A stretch of DNA of 64,000 bases from Flammulina velutipes (lineage: Eukaryota > Basidiomycota > Agaricomycetes > Agaricales > Physalacriaceae), in NCBI GenBank assembly GCA_011800155.1, contig CM022372.1, forward strand, positions 2,790,001 through 2,854,000. Direction: 5' to 3'. The translations under genes were made by a program, and so were the position numbers. A model generated the notes under the pieces. That model was given only the letters and a program-made list of their open reading frames with translations. It searched no databases and was not told the DNA's origin. Shown piece after piece: positions 42,189 to 53,575 of the stretch. Numbering within the stretch: the first letter of the stretch is position 1; each line of letters starts with the position of its first letter.

Positions 42189-42552
42189 TGTAGATGATCA
42201 AGTCCGCTTACGCGCACAGATTAGATGACATTATCGGACCGGTTCTAGACTCGTGTTCTTCCTTTATTCTAACGCCACCTACGTAGTTGTCTTTGTAGTG
42301 TTACGCGCCCATATCCCGCTTCTTTGTACTGTACTGCGCATTAGCGCCCATCTCCCTAGTTCTTTGTAGTCTACTGCTCAGTCTGCTCTCCATTATTCTT
42401 ACGCTTATGGTACTCTTTCATAGTTACTTGTATTTATAGTAGGTTGTCGTACTCTACCGTAGCATAGCTCCCTCGTATCTATCAGATTCTGCCTCCGTCG
42501 TCCGTCTGTCAGTCCGAGTCCGTGCGAAGCAAGAGCCTTCGTCGTACTCACA
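42189..42552 (+). repeat. 3' LTR of gypsy element
   Basis: 364 bp, TG...CA, one difference from the 5' LTR found by eye. Starts 35 bp after the pol stop; the preceding GTATGGGA is a weak polypurine tract. Confidence 0.95.
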
Positions 42553-42556
42553 GCGG
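42553..42556. repeat. target-site duplication of gypsy element, right
   Basis: GCGG, matching 22111-22114. Confidence 0.75.
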
Positions 42557-42605
42557 GGATGATAGAATCAGCTACTGGATGTACTGAAGGGAGCATAGAA
42601 CGTAC

Positions 42606-42664
42606 TGCGAATACGCCCCATGGCAGAAAAGGAGCACGAAGAGGAAGAAGGTAGTTGACAACAT
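42606..42664 (-). pseudogene. secreted kinase-fold protein copy 2, exon 1 (signal peptide)
   Basis: ATG at 42662-42664 opens MLSTTFFLFVLLFCHGAYSQ, a signal peptide very like that of copy 1 (MIPTSFLFVFLFFYTAYAQ). The 59 nt exon ends in phase 2 at a GTACGT donor (42605), the same intron position and phase as in copies 1 and 3. The other exons lie at 21305-22108. Intron length is now 20,497 nt; minus the gypsy element and one 4 bp duplication it is 55 nt, a normal size here. Confidence 0.85.
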
Positions 42665-43454
42665 CGGGTCCGAGGCCAGCTCGGGATGTGGATCTGACCT
42701 ATGCCATAGAAGTACAGCGTCGTATTTATGTGTCAATAGATACGCTGTGTGTACAGTACCACAGCAGCGAGCACAGTTTCAAGTGGCAGTCATGTTGAGC
42801 GTGTACTGTGGCCTAGAATGTCTGCGGTAAGCATTGCCTCTTCGACTGCGACAGTGGTCATCGCCCCGAACATGTAAGAGCATGCATCGTTAGTTTTTAC
42901 CCCCGCTATCGTTTCAGCCTTTCAAAACAAGAAACATTGATCCTATAAGCGCGCGGATGGTTACCATTTGAAGAAATCTGCACATACAAGGTAAGGCAAA
43001 TTATCATGATAATTGTGCGTATTTCGATACAGAGAAGAGGATCAGTAGAAATCCGCTCTACCAGTATGTATCAAAAACGACGCCAGTCGATATATGCCCC
43101 CTTTCCCCTGAAACACCCATTAGATTTGGATGCGCCAGTGGATAGAGGGCAAGAGGGTTTTAGAGATAGCAAGATCTTGAGGTGACGCTGACTTAGACCA
43201 CTCAAGATTAAAGACTAGGCGACTAGAGAAGGATAGATTAAGCTCGGAGCGCGCGTATGTAGCAACGCGACAACATACCAATCGGTTCCAGTAACATTGT
43301 GAGGTATCGTGGCGGGGAAACGGCGAGTGGCAGGCTGCCAGCTGTAGGTAAATAAATCGAGCATAGCACACGCACCTGTGTACACAGCGGTAAAAGAAAC
43401 ATCGTCAAATAAACATTATCCGGTGGATTCATATCGTGATACAATACAGATAGC
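42665..43454. other. intergenic, 790 bp
   Basis: Former promoter of kinase-like copy 2 on the left (minus strand) and 3' flank of the porin gene on the right. CAGTACCACAGC at 42756 and GTACTGTGG at 42801 make a loose inverted repeat. Frames at 43120-43483 overlap each other and are not supported. Confidence 0.4.
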
Positions 43455-44596
43455 CTATGACTCAAAGGTAAAGCTAGCACCAACCTAAAGGAGAGCCGTC
43501 AGCAGAAGAAAGAAAAAAGTATTCTAGGAAACGTACCCTATGTGTAGGCCCAGTACCAGGAGTGAGGTCGTTGAGCTTCTGGGTGTCAAGAGCAAGGCCG
43601 AAAGATGCCTTGAGACCAGGACGGAGGAGCTGACTATAGCCTGCAAACCGATTAGAAGGGAAATATGATGCGATGTCAACTTACCGAGAGCAATAACACC
43701 AGCATTGTTGATCTTGGCCTTCAACGCGGAGCCAGTGGCTTTGTCGAGGACGCTGAAAGGGAATTCAGACTCTCATCTCATGTGCTCTAAAAAGGCTTAC
43801 GTCTTTCCACCAACTTCGAGAGCGACACCACCGTGAGTGGACTTGGGATCGTAGACAGCCTTGGCAGCAGCCTCAACATCGGCACTGACGCGGTGGTAGT
43901 AGCTTGCGGTGAAGCTGTTGAGGTTGTTGCGAGCATGGATGGTGACAGCGTAGTCGGCAGCGTTGTAGCCAACGGCGGCAGCGTACTGGGAGATCTTGCC
44001 ATCGGTAACGTTGTATGCAGCCTCGGCACCAGCAAGGAAACCATCACGTCCGACGACAGCATCGGCGGTAACCGTAGGGCCCTGTAAGGGATCAACGCGT
44101 GCTATCCTGAGAGACAGGGGGTTCATACCTTGTAGACGTCGAGGGCAGCGCGAGTGTGAACACCAGACTGCTTGAAGGCAGCGTTAAGGACGGCGGACTT
44201 GCTGCCCTTGTCAGGCTGAAGAGTGGTGTTCAAATCGAGCTTGAGGCCCTTTGCGAACGAATTTTCGAGCTCAAACGCGGATTTGAGAACGTTGGAAGTG
44301 GTCCAGGTTTGCGTGTAGGTCAGACCGTACGGTTTGTGGGTATACTTGGTCTCTACGTCTCCGGCAATGAAGCCAGACTGGTTGTCCTGGTTGCCGGCGA
44401 CCTTGAAGACGACGCCCGAGGGTGTCTTTGTCTTCACCTCGAGCGCGGTGTTGGTGAACGGGAAATCCTTGCCCAAAAGATCGGTGGAGGACTTTCCGAG
44501 ATCCTATAAAGCAAACACAGTGAGTTCAACAAATAAAACAACGAAGAATGGAATATTTACCTTCCAGGAGGGCGGGACAGGCTGAGGGAGGGACAT
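43455..44596 (-). CDS. POR1: mitochondrial outer-membrane porin (VDAC)
   Basis: Multi-exon gene for a protein near the usual 290 aa. It starts MSLPQPVPPSWK, intron, then DLGKSSTDLLGKDFPF, the fungal VDAC N-terminus with the amphipathic helix. It continues with alternating beta-strand text: ALEVKTKTPSGVVFKV, YGLTYTQTWTTSNVL, LDLNTTLQPDKGSKSAVL, ADAVVGRDGFLAGAEA, YAVTIHARNNLNSFTASY, VALEVGGKT, LRPGLKASFGLALDTQKL. A last short exon (THR to VGASFTFES) ends at the stop 43455-43457. Forms the 19-strand voltage-dependent channel for metabolite exchange across the outer mitochondrial membrane. No decay seen; single copy in the window. Confidence 0.93.
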
Positions 44597-44849
44597 GATG
44601 GTTGTAAAGAGAAAAGAGGTCAGGGAAATTTGCGGAATCGAACGTGTCTTCCGTCCGGCATCACGCGATTTCGTCACATTCTTCGTCACACTCTGCTCAT
44701 TTCCGTCTATCTAGCTCTTATCGTACGTATGAAAGCGATACGCGCGTTACACAAGATGAGCATCCATGCAAGCTCTCAGATACCAAAGTCACTCGCGCAA
44801 GCGTAGCAATACACTGACAACTGTCCATCGAGACAATGCCACTGATCAG
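44597..44849. other. porin promoter region
   Basis: Upstream of the porin start; no motif recognised. Confidence 0.3.
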
Positions 44850-45760
44850 GAAGCGAAGCACTCACGTTCATGTTGTACGCCGCAAACTCGTATTAGTATC
44901 ATATGTACCATCAGCGAGAGGGAGTAGCGCCGCCAGCTCAACAACGATGAGTACGCCCCAAGTATATCTATTCTTCAAGATACAGCCGTCACTGAGAGGC
45001 ACGATTTTGTGCACGATAAGTATATATCGTGCATATGGCTGTGGTCGCAGGTGAAAATCCGTAGTAGAGGAGCCCAAGCTAAGAAGACTCCCGGCATGAG
45101 AACGAATGTACGATCTCGGAAGCCACAGATGTCTTGTATCCAGACGAAGACGACGTTGACACTAGCCAGGCGTCAGTACAGTCAGGAGACACGATATAGC
45201 TCGCCTCAGAAACACTTAGCTAAACACCACGAACTTCCAGCTATTTCTATTGCCCAAGGTCGCCGTATCTAGAGTAATCGCCAGATGGGTCTATGTACGA
45301 ACCATAACACCAGCAGTGGCATGGATTTCGGGAGGCCACAAGATACAGACCTCATAGTCCTCCGAGCTCAGGATATTCGCGAAGATCGTCTCTGCTGTAG
45401 CGCCTTTCTTTACAAAGTTGGCTCGTAGGGACCACCAACTCACAGATAAATGAAGTGTCCCCAGAAGGAACATAAGGACGATAAGGAAGGAGAATATCTT
45501 TGCCCACGTTTGGGACGGCTATTGAAGGAAATAGCAATGCTGCACCTAAGAAATCCGGCTCATAGTAGTTTCCATAGAGTTGAGTATAATATGCAGGCAT
45601 ATATACCTACAACCTCAGCATCGCGTTTAGGGAATGCTTGAATCCAGAAACCCACACTGGCGTAAAATTTCTAGAATGGCAGCCTCGTTGAGATACGAGT
45701 TGCGTCCATGAAAGCAGCAAAACAGCAAGCAGAGAAGAAAGTCCTTTTGAGTGTTAAGAT
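44850..45760 (-). pseudogene. possible decayed multi-TM membrane protein gene
   Basis: Fragments on the minus strand resemble the fungal integral-membrane proteins with ~7 helices, but lie in different frames and contain stops: YYEPDFLGAALLFPSIAV (helix-1-like), FSFLIVLMFLLGTLHLSVSWWSL, then IFANILSSEDYEV, and VNVVFVWIQDICGFRDRTF with VLMPGVFLAWAPL further on. The order is that of a normal gene (FLGAALL; hydrophobic LLFLLSTTH-type helix; FFANL; VYRxxxxW; VLPxxLLAW), but I could not splice them into one frame. Best read as a relic; an intact gene with unusual introns is not excluded. Confidence 0.3.
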
Positions 45761-46548
45761 CTAGTGCCTCCTGGGAGCACTAGCGTAGTAGTAGCATGAG
45801 GCATCTTCTGGAAAACGGAAAGAAGGCCTTCGTCGACACAGATTCACCAGAGACGATCAAAGCAATGACTCGGAATAGACCCAAGTGATCATGCCTGACG
45901 ATGATCTAAGTAGTACCAAATCCTGGTTCTAGTGGTCAAACGTATATCAGAATGACGAGGGAATGTGATACCTTAGCGCATCTATTAGACGTGAAAGAAA
46001 AAACATGCCAGTCGTACAATAGGAACCTCCTCGGTTTTAAGCTTTAACCAGATAAAGATCTTGTGGTTACCAGATACATCACAGGCAGACTTCATAGGTG
46101 TGCTTTGAGAGGAATCACAGAGTCGAGTCGTAAAAGGTCGTAAAGCGATTTGAAAGCGAGAAGGATCGTAGTTGAATGTTGAACGCGGTCACGCCGCGAG
46201 TTAACGCTTACCGGGATGCCGGTCCGAAACTTCCGAATACCGAAGGGAAATTAGAGAATGCAGAATTCTTTCAGACAACTTCAGGATCATCGTTGAGACG
46301 ACAGAGAAGACAATTTCTAAATGCAGGCTTTCGAGACCACTGCGACGCCACCCTTCTGACTGTCCTTGCAATTCATCGGCAAGGCACTGGTCACCATGGA
46401 TGATCGGACCGGTGCTGATTTCCTGTATCCCTTCGTGATCATCGTCAAGTTGCTACACCGGTCTGAGGACGCACAATGGCGGTACATTGGCGATAGACAG
46501 GTAGAGACGTGAATAAAAGCAGGGCTAAAATATTCTCCAGGTGAAAAG
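45761..46548. other. intergenic upstream of kexin gene
   Basis: No supported gene; right part is the promoter and leader of the kexin-like gene. GAATAAAAG at 46510-46518 is TATA-like, about 35 bp before the start codon. Confidence 0.4.
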
Positions 46549-48783
46549 ATGATTATTTGCCTCGTTCTTGCTTTGTTTGTGACGACGACGTCTGCTGCTT
46601 TATACCATCACCAAAACCATGGAACTCACAACTATTATGTTCTACACCACGACCCCGCATACGCCTCCCTATCTGAGGTTGTGGACCTTCTTGGTCTTCA
46701 AATAGTGGAACCTATCGGCGAACTCAAAGATATCTGGCTGGCACGGATACCTAGGAACAATCTCGCTTCAAGGGGGCAACATGGCGAAGCAGAGGTCGAT
46801 GATCCCGTCGTTGAAACATACCGAAGAATGCGGCGACAGACATTGCTGTCACGACGAGGTGAAGATATGTCTTTGGCTCTCAGGCATTTGTCGCGACAAG
46901 TCGCGCCGCAAAAGCGTGTCACACGCGCTCCTCTTTCCGGCGAAACTACTGCCAGCTCACCCGCCAAACGTGCACCCGTGGACATCAAAGACCCTCTCTA
47001 CAATGATCAGTGGTCTCTTAAGTTACTCAACGTGCCCACTGTGTGGGAGAAGGGGTACACCGGAAAGGGCATCGTAGTCGCAGTCATGGACCGTGGTGTC
47101 AGGTCAGACCACAAGGATCTCAATTATGTATGTTTCCATATCATCAGGAGAAGTCTATGGATACCATGTTCACGTCCATATCTTACAGGCTGCAAATCAC
47201 TCATACGACTTTGTCACCGACTCCAAAACTCAACCGACTGACCCTAAAGTGCTCTCCCATGGTACTGCAAGCGCCGGGGTTGTTGCTGCTGCTAGGAATA
47301 ATATCTGTGGTGTGGGTATCGCCTATGACTCGAAAGTAGCTAGTTTACGCGTCTTGGGAGGGACATATCGAAATTCGGATGGAAAATCCCAGGGTCCATA
47401 CACAGAGTACGCAATCAGAGAGGCAATCGCCTTCAATTACCACTACGATTCCATATCGATCTACAGCTGCAGCTATGGAATGGATGACGACGGCAAAACC
47501 ATCGGAGGGCTGGAGTACGTTGGCAAACAAGCTCTGCTAAATGGCGTCAACAAGGGCAGAGATGGAAAGGGGAGCATCTTCGTATTCTCTGCCGGGAATG
47601 GCGGCGACCCAGACGAAGAACACGATGATTGCAACTTCGATAGTTATGTGAATAGGTGAGATTCTATTCATTCTCTTAGTTACAATTCGGGCTGCTCAAT
47701 GTTAACAGTATATACACGATTGCCATCGGCGCTGTAGAGAAATCGGGTCGATCCGCAAGATACTCAGAACAATGTGCGGTAGTCATGGCTAGTGTCTATA
47801 GCAGTGCAGATGACGAATCGTCTTCAATCGCAAGTTTTTAATCTATAAGCTTTGTCTCCCTCCTAACAACATTCGCAGGTCAGTCTCGGAAGTAGCAACG
47901 ATGTTGCATGCAGAAATTATACCTCGACATCTGCTGCTGCTCCAGCTGCTGCGGCCATCTTTGCCTTGGCTTTGGAAGCACGCCCTGATCTTACATGGAG
48001 AGATATACAGCATCTCTGCGTTGAAACTGCCCAATTTCCTCAAAACGTGTATTCGGACTCGTTGGTGAACGGGCGCAAATACAACCCCAAGCTCGGCTTC
48101 GGTGTCCTCGATGCGGCAATCTTCGTTGAGAAAGCAAAGACATGGCCACTCGCCAAACCGCAAGTCTGGATGGAACCACCGTATGTTCAGTTCGAAGGTG
48201 GAGCAGTAAATGACCGGAAAAAGGTGACAGGTGGGGAGCGTCTCGTTGGTGGGAACACTGCGGAAGGCGAGGTAATCGTTACTGAGAGAATGGTACGAGA
48301 AGCCAACTTCGACAAGATTGAACATATTCAAGTCAGGGTGTGGGTCGAGCACGAGAAGCGAGGTGATATTGAGGTCACCCTTTTCAACCCCAAAAAAATT
48401 GTGTGTGCGCTCGCGACGAAACGTCCCCGAGACACTGACACGTCGGGACTCATGGGGTGGACATTTACGACTGTAAAGCATTGGTATGTGCTTGTTTGTT
48501 TCATCTACCCCGAAAGCTAAGTTGTTTTGGCAGGGGTGAGGATCCTGTGGGAAAATGGGAGGTCGTAATAAACGATCAGTCAACAAAAGAGGTTGATAAG
48601 AAGACAGGTAAAGTCCTTAAAAAGAAGACCGGTAAAGCTCTTGGATTCTCTATGACGTTTTGGGGAAACGCTAGGAACGGGGATAACACCAAGCCATATA
48701 CAATGCCTCCGGACGATCTCGACGTGTTTCCACCCCCAAGCGCAGTGTATCAAATTCCAAAACCTCCACTGCCGTTGCTCTAA
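46549..48783 (+). CDS. kexin-like subtilisin (S8B) protease without membrane anchor
   Basis: Five exons. Signal peptide MIICLVLALFVTTTSAA, propeptide with dibasic sites (SPAKRAPVDIKDP marks the mature start). Catalytic domain with Asp in VAVMDRGVRSDHKDL, His in LSHGTASAGVVAA, the oxyanion region SAGNGGDPDEEHDDCNFDSY and Ser in YTSTSAAAPAAAAIFAL. The P domain follows (YVQFEGG, VRVWVEHEKRGDIEVTLFNP, WGEDPVGKWEVVI). Family role: cleaves after KR/RR in the late Golgi. Oddities: DDG is DRG, HGTRCAG is HGTASAG, GTS is STS. The protein ends 50 residues after the P domain (PPLPLL) with no Ser/Thr stalk, TM or cytosolic tail. The third intron (47830-47878) is GC-AG. Probably a secreted or lumenal paralogue of KEX2, not KEX2 itself. 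Confidence 0.85.
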
Positions 48784-49152
48784 GAGTTAACGTCACATAA
48801 TATAATGATAATATACACAATTAGAATTCACACCACTTTATTGCATACTAGCATTTCCTCGTGGCCACGCCACGGAACTGAAATATAAGTGATCACAACC
48901 GTTCATCTAATATTAGAGTCCCGTTGGTCAGTGTTCTATCGTGTTCCCGCTTGGTCAGACTCCGCAGATGTTTCCCGTGTATAGGAAGTGGAACATTGAC
49001 TATTCCTTCTGGGGGAGTGAGTCCCCCCCATCTCCAAAGTACTGATATAGATATGGTATTTTCGAAGATAAATAAATTATAGAGGATGTACATCCAGTGC
49101 TACATATATATCGATATGCGTAGAAATGTCCCATAGATCGGTGTATATATCG
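48784..49152. other. intergenic between convergent genes
   Basis: 3' flanks of the kexin-like and bestrophin-like genes. AT-rich, with ATAATATAATGATAATATAC just after the kexin stop. No gene. Confidence 0.5.
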
Positions 49153-51528
49153 CTAAGCACGTACAGGACTCTGCGTCCTTTTAATCGGGGTGAGAGCGTC
49201 CTCCTCGTCCTCGTCCTCGTCATCACCATCGCTATCGCTATCACCAATGACCGTCGTCTCCGTCAGTGTCATGGACCGATGACGGACGATAGGCAGGTAT
49301 GCGTTCAAACAAGGTGACTTCCTGAGGTGGTCGATGTCCACGTGGATGATCTGTTTGCAGAACATGTCGATGTCAAGGTCGTTCTATACAGTATCAACAG
49401 TCATATCTTGATGCAAGACGTGAGTACTAACCTCGTCGTAACCTACGGAAATAGAGCCAAAATGATCGGTATGGGTAAAGGCCAAAGTGTGAAGTTGACT
49501 AACCGAAAGGCTGTTCAATCTCCTCTCCGGCTGCTAGGAATCCGAGGTATATGAAGGCAGCGATGCAGACTCCGGGAACAGCGAACCATTGGAATTCGGT
49601 GACTAGCTGGAAAGGCAAGAAAAAGAGGTATATCCAAACAGTGCTAATGGACATAAGGATCGATGTTTGTTTGTTAGTCGAGGTAAGAGCACGTACTGTC
49701 TGTGAAACAACCCGAGATGAATATCAGTAGAAAGAGGAGAAGTAGATCCATGCGCACCGAATGTGAACAGAGTAGACGCTGGGAAGGGGGTGAGATATGA
49801 GAAACTTTGAAAGTGAAGATGGCTTACAAAGGCAAAGGAGTCGTGAGGATTTTCTCCATAGCTGAAACGATATGAGCTCATATAAAGTCCAAATCAACCA
49901 ACCTACCTCCCAAGGTGTCTTCCATAGATGAAATGAGACCAATCATCGAGCCCATACTAGTACCTGTCAGATCTAAGTCAGCATTGGCGAGAACTGAAGA
50001 TTTGAAGACTTGCCTGGTACGGTTGCCCTATCCTCTAGAACGCTGAACCATTCACTCAGACATCTCAAGATCTCGAGTGGGAGGTTCTGTCCATCAGCGG
50101 CAATAACAGGTCTATGCTTGTGTGATCCAGAACGAGGATGAACAGGCACAACCCATTGTCTTTGGCTTGCGTTGGAGCTGTAGGGGTTCTTGTTTGGAGG
50201 CTGTCATCATGTCAGCGAGGATATTTCACCAAGGATGATACTCCTTACCGCAGACGTAGGTAACGCCTGATACCCAGTAGAGGCCTTCCTCGTGAAGAGG
50301 TTCCGAATCCACAAGAAGAAGCTGCCGAACGGGACAAGTTCGGTATCCACCTGGTCAATAGCATTGGTCTTGCCAGCGGGCTGGGCATCTGGTTGGAGGG
50401 GAACATGACCGGAATTCATGGATGCGGTGCGTTTGGGCGGTGTAAAGGTTCCATAGGCGTTGATGGGCGGGATAGCGGGGGTGCGCGCGCCACGCGACGA
50501 CTCCGCGGGGCGCGGAGGGGAAGGCGAGGCTTTAGGAAGCGACGAGTTGGAGGAGATACGGTGCGCACGGCCCGGAGGAGGAAGCGCAGTGGACGTTGCA
50601 GCTGCTAACTTCTGTTCTTCCGTATGGTCGTGCTGTGGAGGGTTAGAGGATATTCAAAGGCTTGTAACACAGAGAACGTACGTCGTGAAGCGGCCGGACG
50701 AGGTGGTACAGATCTTCGTAGTAGAGTCCGACTTCGCCTGTACAACTGTCAGCAGATGATTTACACTGAGCGCTGGTAACACACCTCGTATGTGATGCTT
50801 AAGGGCAACGGCAAAGGCCTCAACAAGGTCGAGGGCCATCTGCTTTTCAGCCATGACCTTCATCATTTCCTGCTTGGAGCGGTCTGCGCGCCCAGACGCC
50901 GTTTCTTCGGCGGTCTTGGGAGACAGACGCGGCGGGACATGGAACCAGATGAGTCTGCCCATCGAGCGCGAGTTTTTCATGACATCCGTCCAGCAGGACC
51001 TTCCAAGCCAGTAGCGCTCGTATCTGTATACATCGTTACATTAACAAGTGCAGGCCACGTGAAGAACACGCACCCGCTCATCGCACGATACGATATCACA
51101 AAGCCAATAACGACACCTATCCAGACGTGAGTATAACATCGCGACGGAGATGGACAGTGCGCGCACCCAAGACTGTTAGCATCACGTTGGGAATGCTCAG
51201 AGTTACGTATCCTTCCATCTGTAGGAATACAACAACTGCAAGTCTATCAGAGTACGCAAACGAGCTAGCACTGGGCACGTACGAGCTGCAAACAGCGTAT
51301 GGAACGATACAGCCGGCCATATTCTCCATATCTAGATAGCTTGAGCACCGTATCTCCTCAAAATGAAGTGTGGCGCACCACAGAGCCGCGCCCAAACGTC
51401 CAAGCCACGATAGCGGTTGCTGGTTGGTGTGAATACTCCGAAAGGACAGTGCCGCTTGGTTTGATTGCGGGTAGCAGAGTGTGCCTGCCGGTAAACGACC
51501 GTTTGTTATTGACGTGACCGTTGGCCAT
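49153..51528 (-). CDS. bestrophin-like anion channel protein
   Basis: Many exons, start 51528 (MANGHVNNKRSF), stop 49153-49155. After the first intron come IWRIWPAVSFHTLFAALVVF, VTLSIPNVMLTVLGVVIGFVISY, then ERYWLGRSCWTDVMKNSRSMGRLIWFHVPPR: the N-terminal helices and conserved loop of the bestrophin/UPF0187 family. A long cytosolic insert follows (PPGRAHRISSNSSLPKA, GYQALPTSA), then LEILRCLSEWFSVLED, TTPLPFVYSVHI, LPFQLVTEFQWFAVPGV and FGYDENDLDIDMFCKQII, the typical C-terminal part with the acidic Ca-binding-like DENDLD. Family role: Cl-/HCO3- channels; fungal members are uncharacterised. The join at ISY/ERYW is ambiguous: the usual RTSS-type residues are missing in the best GT-AG model. A GTGGCGCA motif is 80 bp upstream. 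Confidence 0.8.
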
Positions 51529-51607
51529 CGTCGAAATGAAAGTGAAGAAAGAGAAAGTAAAAGGTAAAGACTATTAGTTAGGGGTTCGCCGTGATGATCG
51601 GCAATGT

Positions 51608-51615
51608 GTGGCGCA
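51608..51615 (+). promoter_or_regulatory. GTGGCGCA motif upstream of bestrophin-like gene
   Basis: Exact 8-mer 80 bp upstream of the start at 51528. A second copy (51370-51377) lies in the first intron. Confidence 0.3.
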
Positions 51616-51677
51616 CTGGTTACCATCGATGACATTCTGATTGAATCTATTTATAGACACTACATACTTACTCGTGC

Positions 51678-53173
51678 TCACCCACTCGCTGCACCAGTAC
51701 ACGAAAGGCCGTAGTCTTTGTTGTCAATGTTCGAACATAGGTATTGTGCCGTCCCCGATCCCGCCGTGGTTTTGAAGTTGCTAAAGTAGATGTTGCATGT
51801 CCCAGCCGAAGGGCAGTTGAGACTGGTAATAGTCTATATTCGGGTGAACACGATTGAAGATACACTCTTGGGGAATCGTATCGTATACCTTTCCTGATGT
51901 TTTTCCAGTGAACCCATTGAAATGAACATCGGTGATGCTCGAAGTCGACGGACTGGCCGCGCAGGATGCTGCGTCGTCCGACCCGTAACAGGATTGGATC
52001 TGCGCGGCATACCCACAATTGTCGACGTTGATGTTGTTGTATGTCACGTTCCTCACGGTGGCCACACCGTGGCTCGATCCACCTAGTATTTCTTCACGTC
52101 AGACTTGAATGCATCGACTCAATAACATGCATAGTACCTTGATAAAGCTTAATGCCGACTGCCTTTGTCGAATCCACCATATTGGCCCCGTTGACGACAA
52201 CATTTTGCACTAGGTCCGTGGAGCCTGCGCTCTTTCCCAGGCTACCAACGGAGAGTCCATGCGACCTATACAATATATGAGTATCCCGCAAACCACATAT
52301 CCAAATCTGACATACCCCCTACAAGTGATGTTACTGACGGTGACATAGTTGCAACCCGCCTGGAAGGCGATACAGTCATCCTGGTTACTGACCGTCGTGT
52401 CCTTGACCGTCACGTACGTCGATGCCCCAATGTTGAAGCCGTCAGTGTTTTTCGGAACAGCGCCGCTACTGTCTGCTTGAGCTGCAGTCATTGTTAGCCC
52501 GGAGAAGGTGATCCTGCTAGAGCCGCCCTTGACGCTGTGAAAGACGTTAGGTGGATTCTTGAAGCGAAGGTCTCTGATAGTAACATCAGTCGAACTGCGA
52601 TCAATGTAAGTCAAGGAGGGCCGGTCGTAGGCTGAGTTAGCGGCAAATGCATCCCAGTACGGCTTGAAAAGGTTACGGTTAGAAAATGTGTGATCAAGGA
52701 GAAGAGACGTACTTGGCCATTCCCATCAACAAGTCCAGTTCCAGAGGAAGAGTAAATGGTCAAACCAACTACTCCACTAATGTGGAAGGCAGCAGTGACT
52801 CCATTCCAGTAGTTGACATCGTTTGACATCTTCAACGTCCCTTCAATCTGCAAGGTACAGCCAGCGCAGCCACCTATAATGCTTTGAGTAAGGTGAATGT
52901 GTTTGTCAGATGGATACACCTACTAAATGTCACCGGACTACGTATAGCCCATTGCTTTCCCGCTGGGAAAACAATCGCGCCCCCATTCCCGCATGACTGT
53001 ATGGCGGAGATGATGGCAGGTGAATCATCTGTTCCAGCGTTTCCTGCAGAAGCTGGAGTACAGGTCGCGCGTTTAGCTAGTATTGTTGGCGTAGCATCTT
53101 GGTCGAGCGGAGATGCTGTAATACAGACAGACGTAGTTACGAGGAGCAGCACGCAAGAGAAAGGCCGCCACAT
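51678..53173 (-). CDS. polygalacturonase (GH28)
   Basis: Secreted pectin-degrading glycoside hydrolase, about 415 aa. Signal peptide MWRPFSCVLLLVTTSVCITA, start 53173, then a dibasic AKR before the mature start. Motifs of GH28: NTDGFNIG (catalytic Asp), SNQDDCIAFQAG (catalytic DD), SHGLSVGSLG (catalytic His, completed across an intron) and VGIKLYQGG, the substrate-binding RIK position with G-I-K. The GIK and the CR-G-SHG context fit exo-acting or rhamno/xylogalacturonan-type members better than classical endo-PGs, but the mode cannot be fixed from sequence. The C-terminal exon has the disulfide pair LCSNIDNKDYGLSC. Hydrolyses alpha-1,4 galacturonan outside the cell. Divergent from the pectin methylesterase. 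Confidence 0.88.
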
Positions 53174-53575
53174 CGCAGAGGAAGCTTTGAGAGTAGACCT
53201 TACATCTTACACTCTTATACATGTGGTGCACGCCACGGGGTGTGGTCACAGCAAGAATCAACGGGGGCCCGCACCGCCAGTTCAACCTTGTAATTTTCCG
53301 TACGCGATGAATTAATCCGAGGCTTAGCTTTCAGATCACAGTGAATGTGGCAGTAAGCGTTCAAAGCAATCGTAGACTGGTGGCGCTGGTCATGGTTGCA
53401 GTAAGAACACACGGGTGACGCTATGGGTGATCGGCCCGGACATCGGACCGGGCTTTCAACCGACAAACTCGAGTGTAAACTTGGAATCAACCATGAGGTT
53501 TTCTGTGAACTCGTCCGGTCTTTCTCCATGTCTGATTTATATAGACGCCAACTCGGAACACTATGAAAGGCTCAT
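53174..53575. promoter_or_regulatory. divergent promoter of the pectinase pair
   Basis: 402 bp between the polygalacturonase and pectin methylesterase start codons. CCCGGACATCGGACCGGGC (53431-53449) holds a CCCGG/CCGGG inverted repeat around ACATCGGA. Shared control of the pair is likely from layout. Confidence 0.5.

Larger units (their letters stand above)
22115..42552 (+). mobile_element. Ty3/gypsy LTR retrotransposon, interrupted by a KDZ transposon
   Basis: 20,438 bp from LTR to LTR. Without the inserted KDZ element and one copy of its 8 bp duplication it is 6,985 bp, a normal gypsy length. Order: LTR, gag leader (22479-22538), KDZ insert, rest of gag (35984-37711), pol (37708-42153) with protease, RT, RNase H and integrase in the Ty3 order, LTR. 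The near-identity of the LTRs indicates a recent insertion. It lies antisense in intron 1 of kinase-like copy 2. The candidate primer-binding site begins TGGAGCCCACC two bases after the 5' LTR; TGG pairs with a tRNA 3' CCA, but I could not assign the tRNA. Confidence 0.93.
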
